Assembly: GCA_903851385.1 (NCBI GenBank)
Contig: CAINOC010000081.1
Location: forward strand, 51,745-115,744
Length of the DNA: 64,000 nucleotides
DNA from: an uncultured Chlorobiaceae bacterium
GTDB lineage: Bacteria > Bacteroidota > Chlorobiia > Chlorobiales > Chlorobiaceae
Direction: 5' to 3'
The position numbers and the translations under genes were made by a program. Every line of letters begins with the position of its first letter. The stretch's first letter is position 1. Under the pieces are notes generated by a model that saw nothing but the letters and a program-made list of their open reading frames with translations, was not told the origin of the DNA and ran no database searches. Positions 1 to 7,482 of this stretch are shown here, piece by piece.

Positions 1-1
1 G

Positions 2-478
2 GTTGAGAGCATAACAGGCAGGGGTACCGGTATTGATGATGAGCGTCTGAAGCATAAAATCGGGGTTATCAAAAAGGCTATTGAGGTTAATGCTTCGCGT
101 TCTGCAACGCCTTTTGGGACGCTTGCTGCGCTTGGTGGTTACGAAATTGCAGGAATTGCCGGGTTTATTCTTGGTGCTGCAGCATGCAAAGTTCCTGTAG
201 TTGTTGACGGCTTTATTTCTTCCTCAGCAGCAGTTGCAGCTTTGAAACTCTGTCCGGCGGTCGATGACTATCTGTTTTTCAGCCACCTGTCTAATGAGCA
301 GGGACACAGGACTGTTATGCAGAAGCTTGGCGCCCGCCCCATTCTTGATCTTGATCTCCGTCTCGGTGAGGGTACCGGTGCGGCGCTCTCCATACAGGTT
401 ATCGAGGGTGCTGTGAAAATCTATAATGAAATGGCAACGTTCAGTGGGGCTCATGTCAGCGAGAAAAGTGAAGAGTAG
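2..478 (+). CDS. cobT: Nicotinate-nucleotide-dimethylbenzimidazole phosphoribosyltransferase, C-terminal part
   Basis: This is the 3' end of a gene that begins before the window; frame 2 is open from the first codon. CobT transfers phosphoribose from nicotinate mononucleotide to dimethylbenzimidazole, making the lower-ligand nucleotide of cobalamin. The visible 158 residues hold the family's nucleotide-binding stretch ([15 protein letters not shown]) and the C-terminal [11 protein letters not shown] motif with the catalytic glutamate. It ends three bases before cobS, so the two late steps of B12 assembly are almost certainly co-transcribed. Green sulfur bacteria need cobalamin, among other uses, for methylation chemistry in chlorophyll synthesis (known of the group). 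The identification is secure; only the start is missing. Confidence 0.93.
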   Translation, partial: VESITGRGTGIDDERLKHKIGVIKKAIEVNASRSATPFGTLAALGGYEIAGIAGFILGAAACKVPVVVDGFISSSAAVAALKLCPAVDDYLFFSHLSNEQGHRTVMQKLGARPILDLDLRLGEGTGAALSIQVIEGAVKIYNEMATFSGAHVSEKSEE

Positions 479-481
479 CAG

Positions 482-1231
482 ATGCTGAGCGGACTTGTTA
501 CAGCGTTGAGAACCCTGACGGTACTGCCGGTTCCGGGAAAGGATACCGCAAACTTCAGCAGCTCTCTTTTCTGGTTTCCGGTTGTCGGGTTGCTCCTTGC
601 TCTTTTTCAGGTTGCTCTAGGGTATGCAGGGTATCTTTCAGGCTGGAATGAACTTTCGGCTGCGCTTGTTGTGCTCAGTGGTATCGGGTTGACGAGGGGG
701 ATGCATGCTGACGGACTTGCCGATCTGGCGGACGGCTTCTGGGGTGGAAAAACGAAGGAGGCTGCGCTGAGGATCATGAAGGATCCAAACGTTGGGTCGT
801 TTGGTGCGCTTGCTCTTTCAGGGATGATGCTGCTGAAATGGATTGCTGTTCTTAAGCTGCTTTCCCTTGGGGCTTTCGGTTTTATTGCGGCTGGAGTGCT
901 GCTGGCCAGGTGGGTACAGGTTCTCCTCGCTGCATCTCTGCCTTATGCCCGAAGCGAGGGGGGGACAGCTCACTCTTTTGTGAATGGAGCGGGATGGCGG
1001 CAAACTCTTGTTACCACTGTTGTGACGGTTATATTTCTTGGTGCGCTTCTTCATTTTGAACCCCTGGCTGCAGCGGCTGCAGTGTCAACAGCACTCTTTG
1101 CAGGGTTGATTATCGGGATGCTGAGTTATCGCAAAATAGGGGGCGTAACCGGTGATGTGCTCGGTGCAGGCAGCGAGCTGACAGAGGTTTCTGTCTGGAT
1201 TACCGGGGCTGTTTACTCTCTTTATTGCTGA
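482..1231 (+). CDS. cobS: Adenosylcobinamide-GDP ribazoletransferase (cobalamin synthase)
   Basis: CobS joins adenosylcobinamide-GDP to alpha-ribazole phosphate, the last step of cobalamin assembly, in the cytoplasmic membrane. The 249-residue protein has the usual family length. It opens with the typical ALRTLTVLPVPG and carries the diagnostic acidic motif GMHADGLADLADGFWGG (about residues 72-88), which binds metal and substrate; the rest is mostly hydrophobic helices. A second family motif, GGVTGDVLGAGSELTE, lies near the C-terminus. ATG 482 follows the cobT stop by three bases, which fixes the start and indicates translational coupling. Confidence 0.95.
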   Translation: MLSGLVTALRTLTVLPVPGKDTANFSSSLFWFPVVGLLLALFQVALGYAGYLSGWNELSAALVVLSGIGLTRGMHADGLADLADGFWGGKTKEAALRIMKDPNVGSFGALALSGMMLLKWIAVLKLLSLGAFGFIAAGVLLARWVQVLLAASLPYARSEGGTAHSFVNGAGWRQTLVTTVVTVIFLGALLHFEPLAAAAAVSTALFAGLIIGMLSYRKIGGVTGDVLGAGSELTEVSVWITGAVYSLYC

Positions 1232-1345
1232 TTACAATGTTGTTTTCACTTCTACATATTTTCCTGCCTGCTGAAACTACAAGGCTGCTTATGGAGTTTC
1301 TTCTCTAAAGAACGCCACAATTCATTGCAAAACAGGAGAACACCC

Positions 1346-1801
1346 ATGATTGCCGAAAACACCAAGGCTCCGGATTTCACCCTCCCCGATTCTGAAGGCA
1401 ACAAGGTCTCGCTTTCTGACTACTTTGGCAAAAAGGTACTGCTTGTCTTCTACCCCGCAGACGATTCTCCGGTGTGCACCACGCAGCTCTGCAGCTACCG
1501 CGACAACTATACCGAATTCACCAAGCGCGGCATTACCATCCTCGGCATCAGCACCGACACAATCGATTCCCACAAGCAGTTTGGCGAGAAAAACAGCCTG
1601 CCATTCACTTTGCTCAGCGATCATGATAAGCGGGTAAGCCAGCTCTACGACGCCATTGCCTTTCTCGGCATATCGCAACGTGCTTACGTCCTCATCGACG
1701 AAACCGGTACAGTGAGGCTTTCGTTTAACGACCTTTTGCCGCTTTTCTACCAGTCGACATGTGACCTGCTTGCGAAAATAGATGCCATGAAGCCGGAGTA
1801 G
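1346..1801 (+). CDS. bcp: Peroxiredoxin of the Bcp/PrxQ family
   Basis: This is a thiol peroxidase that reduces H2O2 and organic hydroperoxides in the cytoplasm with electrons from thioredoxin. The 151-residue protein has the order of a Bcp protein: N-terminal AP-D-FTLPD, then FYPADDSPVCTTQLC with peroxidatic Cys44 and the helix-located resolving Cys49, the arrangement of atypical 2-Cys PrxQ enzymes. I chose ATG 1346 because AGGAG at 1334-1338 sits at good spacing; a TTG at 1325 in the same frame would precede that ribosome site. It is a single gene about 115 bp downstream of cobS, probably with its own promoter. Confidence 0.9.
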   Translation: MIAENTKAPDFTLPDSEGNKVSLSDYFGKKVLLVFYPADDSPVCTTQLCSYRDNYTEFTKRGITILGISTDTIDSHKQFGEKNSLPFTLLSDHDKRVSQLYDAIAFLGISQRAYVLIDETGTVRLSFNDLLPLFYQSTCDLLAKIDAMKPE

Positions 1802-1881
1802 CGCTGACAGAACATATAGACTTGAGGGGTCAAAAGTGCCACCAGAAAAACACGCACCCTGCGATCAGATCCAACGAGTGT

Positions 1882-2007
1882 TCATGCTTCTTTTAGTTGC
1901 TTGCCACACTTCCAGCATGAACTGAATTGATCTTCAATTGTTTCGCCACAATCAGGGCAAACCCATTGACTGTTATTTTCAACTGGCAAACTTCGCCACG
2001 CCTCCAT
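1882..2007 (-). CDS. Putative 41-residue zinc-ribbon protein or fragment
   Basis: The minus strand reads an ORF of 41 codons ending in a classical zinc ribbon, WVCPDCGETIEDQFSSCWKCG, whose four cysteines form two C-x2-C knuckles. The CPxCGE...CWKCG pattern is common at the ends of small bacterial regulatory or DUF2007-like proteins (known pattern). The frame is open for some codons upstream of the ATG, with a TAG about 15 codons back. GAGGTG abuts the ATG with no spacer, so the start is doubtful. It may be an intact small protein or the tail of a decayed larger one; the surrounding gap otherwise looks non-coding. Confidence 0.4.
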   Translation of the reverse strand: MEAWRSLPVENNSQWVCPDCGETIEDQFSSCWKCGKQLKEA

Positions 2008-2549
2008 CACCTCGCAGTATGCACTTTTTAGATACTTTTTCGCATATATCTTCTACTGTACACAGTGTTTTGGGAAGCGAATCCAATTGATATTGGCAGG
2101 AGTAAATCCTGATTTTTTTAAAATATTTGGTAATTTCTTAATTATTTCTTAATAATCAAAAAGCATGCATTGCAGTCTTAAGTGTTTCTTTTTAGGCACT
2201 GTGTTAATGTGGCAGTCTGTTTGATACTCCATCACATCGTTCAGAGTAGTTCCCTGTATCTCTTATAGTAGAACAAATCAACAGCTTAGTGCTGGTTGTG
2301 GTAATCACAATGTTTTAAACGTAATGCGATTCCTCGCTTTACTGTAACAGCATCAATATGTGGAGCAAAATTCTGATTGCTTTCCCTTAGTTTAGACAAA
2401 CTTCAGAAATCATCGAACCGAAGCAATAGGTAGTTTTACGATTCTGAATCATTACCATAAGAAAGGCCAAAATTTGTAATGTGACCGGGTTGCCGAGTGG
2501 TCTTTCCGAACTGACATAGTCTGAGCCACAAAAAATAGGAGTATTCCTC
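2008..2549. other. Non-coding stretch
   Basis: About 540 bases of AT-rich DNA without a convincing reading frame on either strand. I see no tRNA, hairpin terminator or repeat in it. An AGGAG ribosome site near its right end belongs to the gene starting at 2550. The sequence may hold decayed genes, but I could not recognise a protein family beyond the zinc ribbon to its left. Confidence 0.5.
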
Positions 2550-2921
2550 ATGTCCATTACAGATTCTCTCTATGCGGTGATTATGTCCTCTCTTAGCAAT
2601 GATGAGCGGGAACACGCAGTTGTGTACGTGGAAGACAGAGTTTTGTCTCCAGGTACCATCACACTGGGCGACCGTGAGTGCCAGATCGACTATCCCTACG
2701 TAACTGTATTTATTGATGGCGCTCCAGGCAAGAACTGGATGCACTCCTGTCGTTATCTCCTGATCCATCCAGATGGGGATGCGGTTACCTCTATCGATAG
2801 TGACCGTCCTCCGCTCTTTGGCATCCTTCCCTCAAGCTGGCGGGTGCTGATATGCCCTGCTGGTTTGGAAGAATGGAAACTCATCCCAATCGAAGTTCCA
2901 CCAAAACCACAAACCACATAA
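2550..2921 (+). CDS. Small companion protein of the caspase-like peptidase
   Basis: This 123-residue protein has no signal peptide or membrane segment. Residues about 51-69 (VTVFIDGAPGKNWMHSCRY) match residues about 56-74 of the next protein (VLLFVDHNPGANWGHACTY), so the two share an N-terminal domain with the pattern V-D-x2-PG-x-NW-x-H-x-C-x-Y. It lies 12 bases before that gene and has its own AGGAG ribosome site, so the pair is very likely one transcript. The larger partner is a caspase-type peptidase. By inference this protein could be its substrate, a prodomain-like inhibitor or an adaptor; the sequence does not decide. I do not recognise a named family. Reality as a gene: high; function: unknown. 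Confidence 0.75.
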   Translation: MSITDSLYAVIMSSLSNDEREHAVVYVEDRVLSPGTITLGDRECQIDYPYVTVFIDGAPGKNWMHSCRYLLIHPDGDAVTSIDSDRPPLFGILPSSWRVLICPAGLEEWKLIPIEVPPKPQTT

Positions 2922-2933
2922 AGGAGAATCAAT

Positions 2934-4994
2934 ATGCCAGTTAATTCATCCGTTGCCGCAAGAATTCGGCAGACTGCCATTGCCGGATTGGCCTCGAAAG
3001 AGGTCAATTCGACTCATCTTTCCATGTCGTTAGAGATCATCCCTGCCGGACACGTTTTTAATCTTTTTGGAAGCACGGTTACCGCGCGCTATGCATCGGT
3101 GCTTCTCTTTGTGGATCACAACCCGGGCGCGAACTGGGGACATGCTTGTACGTACAGGTTTTTCGATCCGACAACTGCGCGTTTTCTGCACGAAGAAAAC
3201 GCTCTCTTTCCACCTACTCTAAGCGGAATCTCGTCGCTGGAACTTTTCCATGCTCCGGCGATTCCATCTGCAACGGCGGCGCAACTGGCGATTTTGCCAA
3301 GTGCCCGTTCGATTCAGAATGGCCCCCCGCCGTTCAATAACAACGAGCAACGTTATGCAATTCTGTGGACCAGCCAGATATCGAATCGGCGGCACGTGGA
3401 AGATTTAGAATTCCTGTGGCGCACGCTGGTTCATGTCTGCGGGTTTACGGCGGCCAATATCTATGTGCTTTGCTATAATGGAACCATCAGTGCAACAGAT
3501 GTGACCGGATCGATTGGTTCATGGGCAGGTAACAATACGCCTTACCAGATGAATGTGTTCGGCGCTGCGACAGTGGCCAATCTCCAGTCAGTATTCAATA
3601 CCCTGAAGGGCAAGCTGCAGGCCAATGATCTGCTTTTCGTCCACACGAACAATCATGGATCACCGACCGGATTGTGCGTGGATTCCTCTTCAGTTCTGGT
3701 ACCTTCCCAACTGGGTAATATGCTGTCGCCACTTCCGGTCTTCGACAAGCTGGTTGTCACCATGGAGCAGTGCTTCTCCGGCGCATTTCAGGCAACTGTG
3801 CTGCAGAAGAGTACGGCGAAGAACACTGTCTTTGCCTCGGCCGTTCCGTCAAACAAGACCTCTGCAGGTGCTTCACACTTCGACCCGTGGGCGCTGGATC
3901 TGATTGAAGCCATCAACGGAGCAACGCCTTCCGGCGGTGCATTACCCTCCAAACCAACGCTCAGCAGCAATGGACTGGTTTCCATCAAAGCCGCCTGCGA
4001 CTGGGCAAAGTCTACCGATACCGGTGTGGGCGACGATCCGCAGTATGGCGACAACCCGTCAGGCTGCGGCAATCTGATCTTCCTCAGCTCTTCCGCTGGC
4101 TGGCGCTACAATGATCTGACGGCGGCTTCAGGGGGTGCTCCGCTTGCAGCCAGCGATCCACGCGGCTACACGTGGGATGTCGACAAGACAGAACACGCGC
4201 TCTATCAAGGTACGGACAATCACATTCATGAGCTGTGGTTCAATGGCGCGTGGCACCACAACGATCTGACTGTTGCCGCGGGCAATGCGCCGCTCTCCGC
4301 GAGCGAACCATTTGGTTATACGTGGGACGTGGACAAGACCGAACATGCCATCTATCGCAGCGCAGACGGCCATGTTCATGAGCTGTGGTTCAACGGCGCG
4401 TGGCACCACAACGATCTGACCGTCGCAGCAGCAAATGCGCCGCTTGCGGCCAGCAATCCGTTTGGGTATACCTGGAGCGTGGACAAGACGCAGCATGTGA
4501 TCTATCGCGGCACGGACAATCACATCCATGAACTGTGGTTCAATGGCGCATGGCACCACAACGATCTGACCGTTGCAGCAGGCAATGCGCCTGTGGCGGC
4601 GAGCAATCCCTGCGGTTATACGTGGGATGTGGACAAGACGCAGCATGTGATTTATCGCGGCACGGACAATCACATCCATGAACTGTGGTTTAATGGCGCA
4701 TGGCACCACAACGATCTGACCGTCGCCAGCGGCGGAGCACCGGTTGCAGCTAAAGACCCCGGGGGCTACACTTGGAGTGTAGATAAGACACAACATGTGG
4801 TCTACCTGGGAACCGATGAGCACATCCATGAGCTGTGGTTTAACGGTGCCTGGCATCACAACGATCTGACTCTCGCTTCAGGCGAGTCGACGCTGGCTGC
4901 TGGTGAGCCGCGCGGCTATACCTGGGACGTGGACAAGACCGAACACGTGATTTTTCGAGGCAAGGACGGCCGCATCTATGAGCTGTGGCTGTAG
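2934..4994 (+). CDS. Caspase-like (clan CD, C13/C14-type) peptidase with C-terminal six-repeat beta-propeller
   Basis: The 686-residue protein has three parts. Residues about 30-110 share a domain with the preceding small protein. Residues about 115-350 look like a caspase/legumain-type cysteine peptidase: RYAILWTSQ as the first strand, LLFVHTNNHG with the presumed catalytic His241, and LVVTMEQCFSGAF with the presumed nucleophile Cys280, a normal dyad spacing. Residues about 388-686 are six 50-residue repeats built on GYTWDVDKTEH, (V/I)IYRGTDNHIHELWFNG and AWHHNDLT. The layout resembles the bacterial relatives of six-bladed fucose-lectin (AAL-type) propellers, with the first NDLT strand able to close the ring with the last blade. 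There is no signal peptide, so action is probably cytosolic. ATG 2934 has a strong AAGGAG site. Substrate and trigger are unknown; the propeller may sense glycans or another ligand. Confidence 0.8.
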   Translation: MPVNSSVAARIRQTAIAGLASKEVNSTHLSMSLEIIPAGHVFNLFGSTVTARYASVLLFVDHNPGANWGHACTYRFFDPTTARFLHEENALFPPTLSGISSLELFHAPAIPSATAAQLAILPSARSIQNGPPPFNNNEQRYAILWTSQISNRRHVEDLEFLWRTLVHVCGFTAANIYVLCYNGTISATDVTGSIGSWAGNNTPYQMNVFGAATVANLQSVFNTLKGKLQANDLLFVHTNNHGSPTGLCVDSSSVLVPSQLGNMLSPLPVFDKLVVTMEQCFSGAFQATVLQKSTAKNTVFASAVPSNKTSAGASHFDPWALDLIEAINGATPSGGALPSKPTLSSNGLVSIKAACDWAKSTDTGVGDDPQYGDNPSGCGNLIFLSSSAGWRYNDLTAASGGAPLAASDPRGYTWDVDKTEHALYQGTDNHIHELWFNGAWHHNDLTVAAGNAPLSASEPFGYTWDVDKTEHAIYRSADGHVHELWFNGAWHHNDLTVAAANAPLAASNPFGYTWSVDKTQHVIYRGTDNHIHELWFNGAWHHNDLTVAAGNAPVAASNPCGYTWDVDKTQHVIYRGTDNHIHELWFNGAWHHNDLTVASGGAPVAAKDPGGYTWSVDKTQHVVYLGTDEHIHELWFNGAWHHNDLTLASGESTLAAGEPRGYTWDVDKTEHVIFRGKDGRIYELWL
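4101..4994 (+). repeat. Six 150-nt coding tandem repeats (propeller blades)
   Basis: Six in-frame units with an exact 150-nt period, for example GGCTAC at 4164 and GGTTAT at 4314. They are strongly conserved at the nucleotide level, especially across the segment encoding HELWFNGAWHHNDLT. Near-identity of neighbouring units suggests recent duplication or gene conversion. The unit number, six, equals the blade number of a closed AAL-type propeller. Confidence 0.85.
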
Positions 4995-5106
4995 TTGTGA
5001 ACTGCGGGTCGGAGAGGTGTCCCGTTTGATTAGGAGCTCCACCGGGATAAGTGGAATTATGCGGTGTAACGTTTCCACGGCGTTGCAGCCGACTCGTATC
5101 AAGGGT

Positions 5107-5319
5107 TTAGGGAGTAATGGAACGGTTATGGGAAGCTTCCCATAACCGTTCTTGGGTAAGTTTAAACAAACGACAGATTTGTTTAACACCATATATGAAG
5201 TTCAGGTCAGCCTGCTTGTCGCGCAGCTCAAAGTGCGTCGGGTAGTTCACCTCTATCCCTGTTTTCTCCGAAATACTCAATTTTTCCTTAACTGTATTTA
5301 TGCACCTTGCCTGCTTCAT
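5107..5319 (-). CDS. Uncertain 70-residue ORF coupled to the SET-domain gene
   Basis: Its ATG overlaps the stop codon of the SET-domain gene in an ATGA arrangement (5316-5319), as in translationally coupled genes. The product is hydrophilic, has no recognised domain, and its last residues are encoded by one arm of the 30-bp palindrome. It could be a small real gene, a remnant of a longer one interrupted by the palindrome, or chance. I do not recognise a family. Low confidence. Confidence 0.25.
   Translation of the reverse strand: MKQARCINTVKEKLSISEKTGIEVNYPTHFELRDKQADLNFIYGVKQICRLFKLTQERLWEASHNRSITP
5121..5150. repeat. Perfect 30-bp palindrome
   Basis: The 15-base arm AACGGTTATGGGAAG is followed directly by its exact reverse complement, with no spacer. 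As RNA it would form a very strong hairpin. No U-run follows on either strand, so it is not a standard intrinsic terminator. It lies between the convergent caspase-like and SET genes. It could be a transcription stop of another kind, a protein-binding site, or two abutting terminal inverted repeats left by a mobile element. Confidence 0.85.
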
Positions 5320-5771
5320 TGGCGGGTTTTCCACCAGTCATCCCCGTAATTGTAGAAAAGCTCTTCACCCTTGCGGATATTGCGGAGGGCGTAGAGGATC
5401 ATTTCCGGACCAAGGGATGTCTCTTCACGATAGTACGCGACATTGGGGGTCGATGAGTGGTTAAAAAGCATCCCGTAGCCCATAACCACAAGCCGGGCGG
5501 TTTCAATATTGCCGTAAAAAACATAGTTGACCAGCTCACCGCCTATATCGCGATCAGTGACCTCAATCGCAGGACATCGCTCGATAATGGCCCCATCTTT
5601 GATGTTTTCCGCTGCAAAGGCACCCCTTCCACTGACTGTCGACGCGCTGATGGCGATTGCTCCTCTTCTGATGGCCGGACGCTTTTTTTTGAGGAAGAAG
5701 CCGATGGCAATGCCGACCACTATGCCTGAGATGAGGCAGAGAGAAATGATGACAATAATGTTGGGTTCCAT
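5316..5771 (-). CDS. Membrane-anchored SET-domain protein
   Basis: SET domains transfer methyl groups from S-adenosylmethionine to protein lysines. The 151-residue reading starts with a hydrophobic anchor (about residues 5-27, followed by KKKRP). It then shows the SET landmarks GRGAFAAENIKDG, GMLFNHSSTPN (Asn104-His105, the AdoMet-binding NHS) and LRNIRKGEELFYNYGDDWW with the catalytic-type tyrosine (Tyr140/Tyr142). Topology suggests the domain faces the cytoplasm next to the membrane (inference). An upstream ATG at 5825 would add 18 residues before the anchor; I prefer 5771 because the anchor then begins at the N-terminus. The target is unknown. Confidence 0.75.
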   Translation of the reverse strand: MEPNIIVIISLCLISGIVVGIAIGFFLKKKRPAIRRGAIAISASTVSGRGAFAAENIKDGAIIERCPAIEVTDRDIGGELVNYVFYGNIETARLVVMGYGMLFNHSSTPNVAYYREETSLGPEMILYALRNIRKGEELFYNYGDDWWKTRQ

Positions 5772-6001
5772 AGGTTTTTTCTTTTGGCCAGATGCTCTCA
5801 GGGCTGCGACAGCAAAATGTAACATTTTCTCTGATTTTAGTGCTCAGGGTTGAGAGCTTGTTGAAGATAAAGCGGAATGATGGATTTGATTTTTGTTATC
5901 GAACCAAATATTGCCTTATGTTACGAGCAGAGAAAATAGCATGAATATTTTTCGTTAACTGAATTGGAGTCGCTATCGTTATTCAACAACGCCCTCTATC
6001 G

Positions 6002-7300
6002 GTGGTTATCATTGGTGGGGGAGCAGCAGGGATGTTGGCAGCTATTGGTGCTCGTCGAGGTGCTGAAAGTGCGGGTATTGAGTGTGCCATAACGCTTTTG
6101 GAGCGTAATGCCCGTACGGGCACGAAAATAAGGATATCAGGGGGAGGGAAGTGTAACGTGACCCATCAGGGGACTCCTGCTGAACTGCTTGAGCAGGGGT
6201 TTCTTCGCATCAATGAACGGCGTTTTTTGCGGAACGCCCTTTACGGGTTTTCAAACAATGACTTTCTTGAACTCCTGCATTCCCGTGGCGTTGTCACTGA
6301 AGTCCGACCGGATGGAAAGGTGTTTCCTTTAAGCGAAGATGCTTCTTCTGTAGCCATGGCTTTTGAGGAACTGCTTAAGGAGTTGTCGGTTCAGCTTATC
6401 TCTTCCTGCAGGGTAAGGAGTGTTGAGCGAAAGGATGGGTCGTTTATGATTATTACCAACGGTGAACCCTTGACGGCGGATGCGGTTATTCTCGCTACAG
6501 GCGGGGTCTCTTACTCAAAAACAGGCACCATGGGTGACGGGCTTGTGATTGCCCGAAAGCTTGGACATTCAATTAAAGAACCTTCAGCTGCGCTTGGACC
6601 GGTTTTTACCCTCAAGGCACCTCCCGCATCTCTTTCAGGAGTATCACTGCGTTCGGCTGGCCTGGTTGTGACAGCTGGAGGGAAGAGTATTGAGCGACGC
6701 GGGGATCTGCTTTTTACGCATCGCGGTTTCAGCGGCCCTGCTGCGTTGTCGCTGTCGCGCGATATTGCCGAGCTGTGCCGTGAGTTTGGCAGTGCCTCTC
6801 TTTTTGCTGACCTTTTTCCTGAGCACACTCCTGCTGAACTTGATCAATTGCTTCTTTTGCATGCACGAAAACATGGTGCACAGATGGTTCGCAAGTTCCT
6901 ACAGACATGCCCGATTGCTCCTTTCAAGAAAGGACTCGGTGAGGCACCGCATGGCACAATTCCCACAGCTCTTGTCCCCTATATTATCCGGTACTCTCTT
7001 CTTGAGATCGACATAACATGGAGTGGTCTGCACAAAGAACTGAGGAAGTCGCTGCTTGCAGTGCTGAAGAGGTTTCCGCTTGGAACTGTTCGAGCTTTAC
7101 CGCTTGATCAGGGAGAAGTATCTGCCGGTGGAGTTGCCTTGGGGGAGGTCAATCCGAAAACCATGGAGTCAAGGATTGTAGCAGGGCTTTTTTTATGCGG
7201 AGAAGTGCTCGACTATGCCGGGGAAATTGGCGGTTATAACCTACAGGCGGCATTTTCTACCGGGTGGATGGCAGGGGTCAATGCAGTGAAAAAGTGCTGA
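6002..7300 (+). CDS. BaiN/YhiN (HI0933)-family flavoprotein
   Basis: A predicted FAD-dependent oxidoreductase of the HI0933/YhiN family, soluble, substrate undefined. It has the N-terminal Rossmann FAD motif VVIIGGGAAG, the family signature GTKIRISGGGKCNVTH (about residues 39-54), ATGGVSY in the middle and GGYNLQAAFSTGWMAG at the C-terminus. The length (432) is slightly above normal. GTG 6002 leaves almost nothing before the FAD strand. The frame is open back to a TGA near 5960 with no ATG, GTG or TTG, but ATC 5975 and ATT 5981 follow a GGAG at 5966-5969. A rare start codon is therefore possible. The last codons run into a short repeat. Confidence 0.88.
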   Translation: MVIIGGGAAGMLAAIGARRGAESAGIECAITLLERNARTGTKIRISGGGKCNVTHQGTPAELLEQGFLRINERRFLRNALYGFSNNDFLELLHSRGVVTEVRPDGKVFPLSEDASSVAMAFEELLKELSVQLISSCRVRSVERKDGSFMIITNGEPLTADAVILATGGVSYSKTGTMGDGLVIARKLGHSIKEPSAALGPVFTLKAPPASLSGVSLRSAGLVVTAGGKSIERRGDLLFTHRGFSGPAALSLSRDIAELCREFGSASLFADLFPEHTPAELDQLLLLHARKHGAQMVRKFLQTCPIAPFKKGLGEAPHGTIPTALVPYIIRYSLLEIDITWSGLHKELRKSLLAVLKRFPLGTVRALPLDQGEVSAGGVALGEVNPKTMESRIVAGLFLCGEVLDYAGEIGGYNLQAAFSTGWMAGVNAVKKC

Positions 7301-7482
7301 GTTCTGAGTGCTGAGTTCTGAGTGGAAAGAAAGTGCTGAGTGCTGAAAGATTCTTCTCAGTCCTCTCTTTCTCCGTCACCCCTCCCAGCCCTTGTCATCC
7401 TGACCGAAGGGATGTATCTATCTTCTTCTTTCTTTTCTCCGTGCTCAGCACTCAGAACTTTCTTTCCTCAGAACTTTCTTTC
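7294..7482. repeat. Inverted, palindromic intergenic repeat element (REP/MITE-like)
   Basis: Two direct copies of GTGCTGAGTTCTGA start at 7294 and 7308, overlapping the stop of the flavoprotein gene. A 15-base segment at 7301-7315 recurs as an exact inverted copy at 7444-7458. AGTTCTGAG(TG)GAAAGAAAG also occurs inverted further right. Between the arms lies GTCATCCTGACCGAAGGG, which resembles a GTCATCCTGA-type repeat dispersed through many genomes (known pattern). The element spans the space between two convergent genes and could fold into a long hairpin. Confidence 0.7.

Noticed and set aside
4128..4859. 243-codon minus-strand frame opposite the propeller repeats
   Set aside because: It is periodic only because the sense repeats are periodic; no domain or start signal.
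4101..4994. Tandem array as possible satellite or CRISPR
   Set aside because: The 150-nt units are coding, in frame and without spacers.
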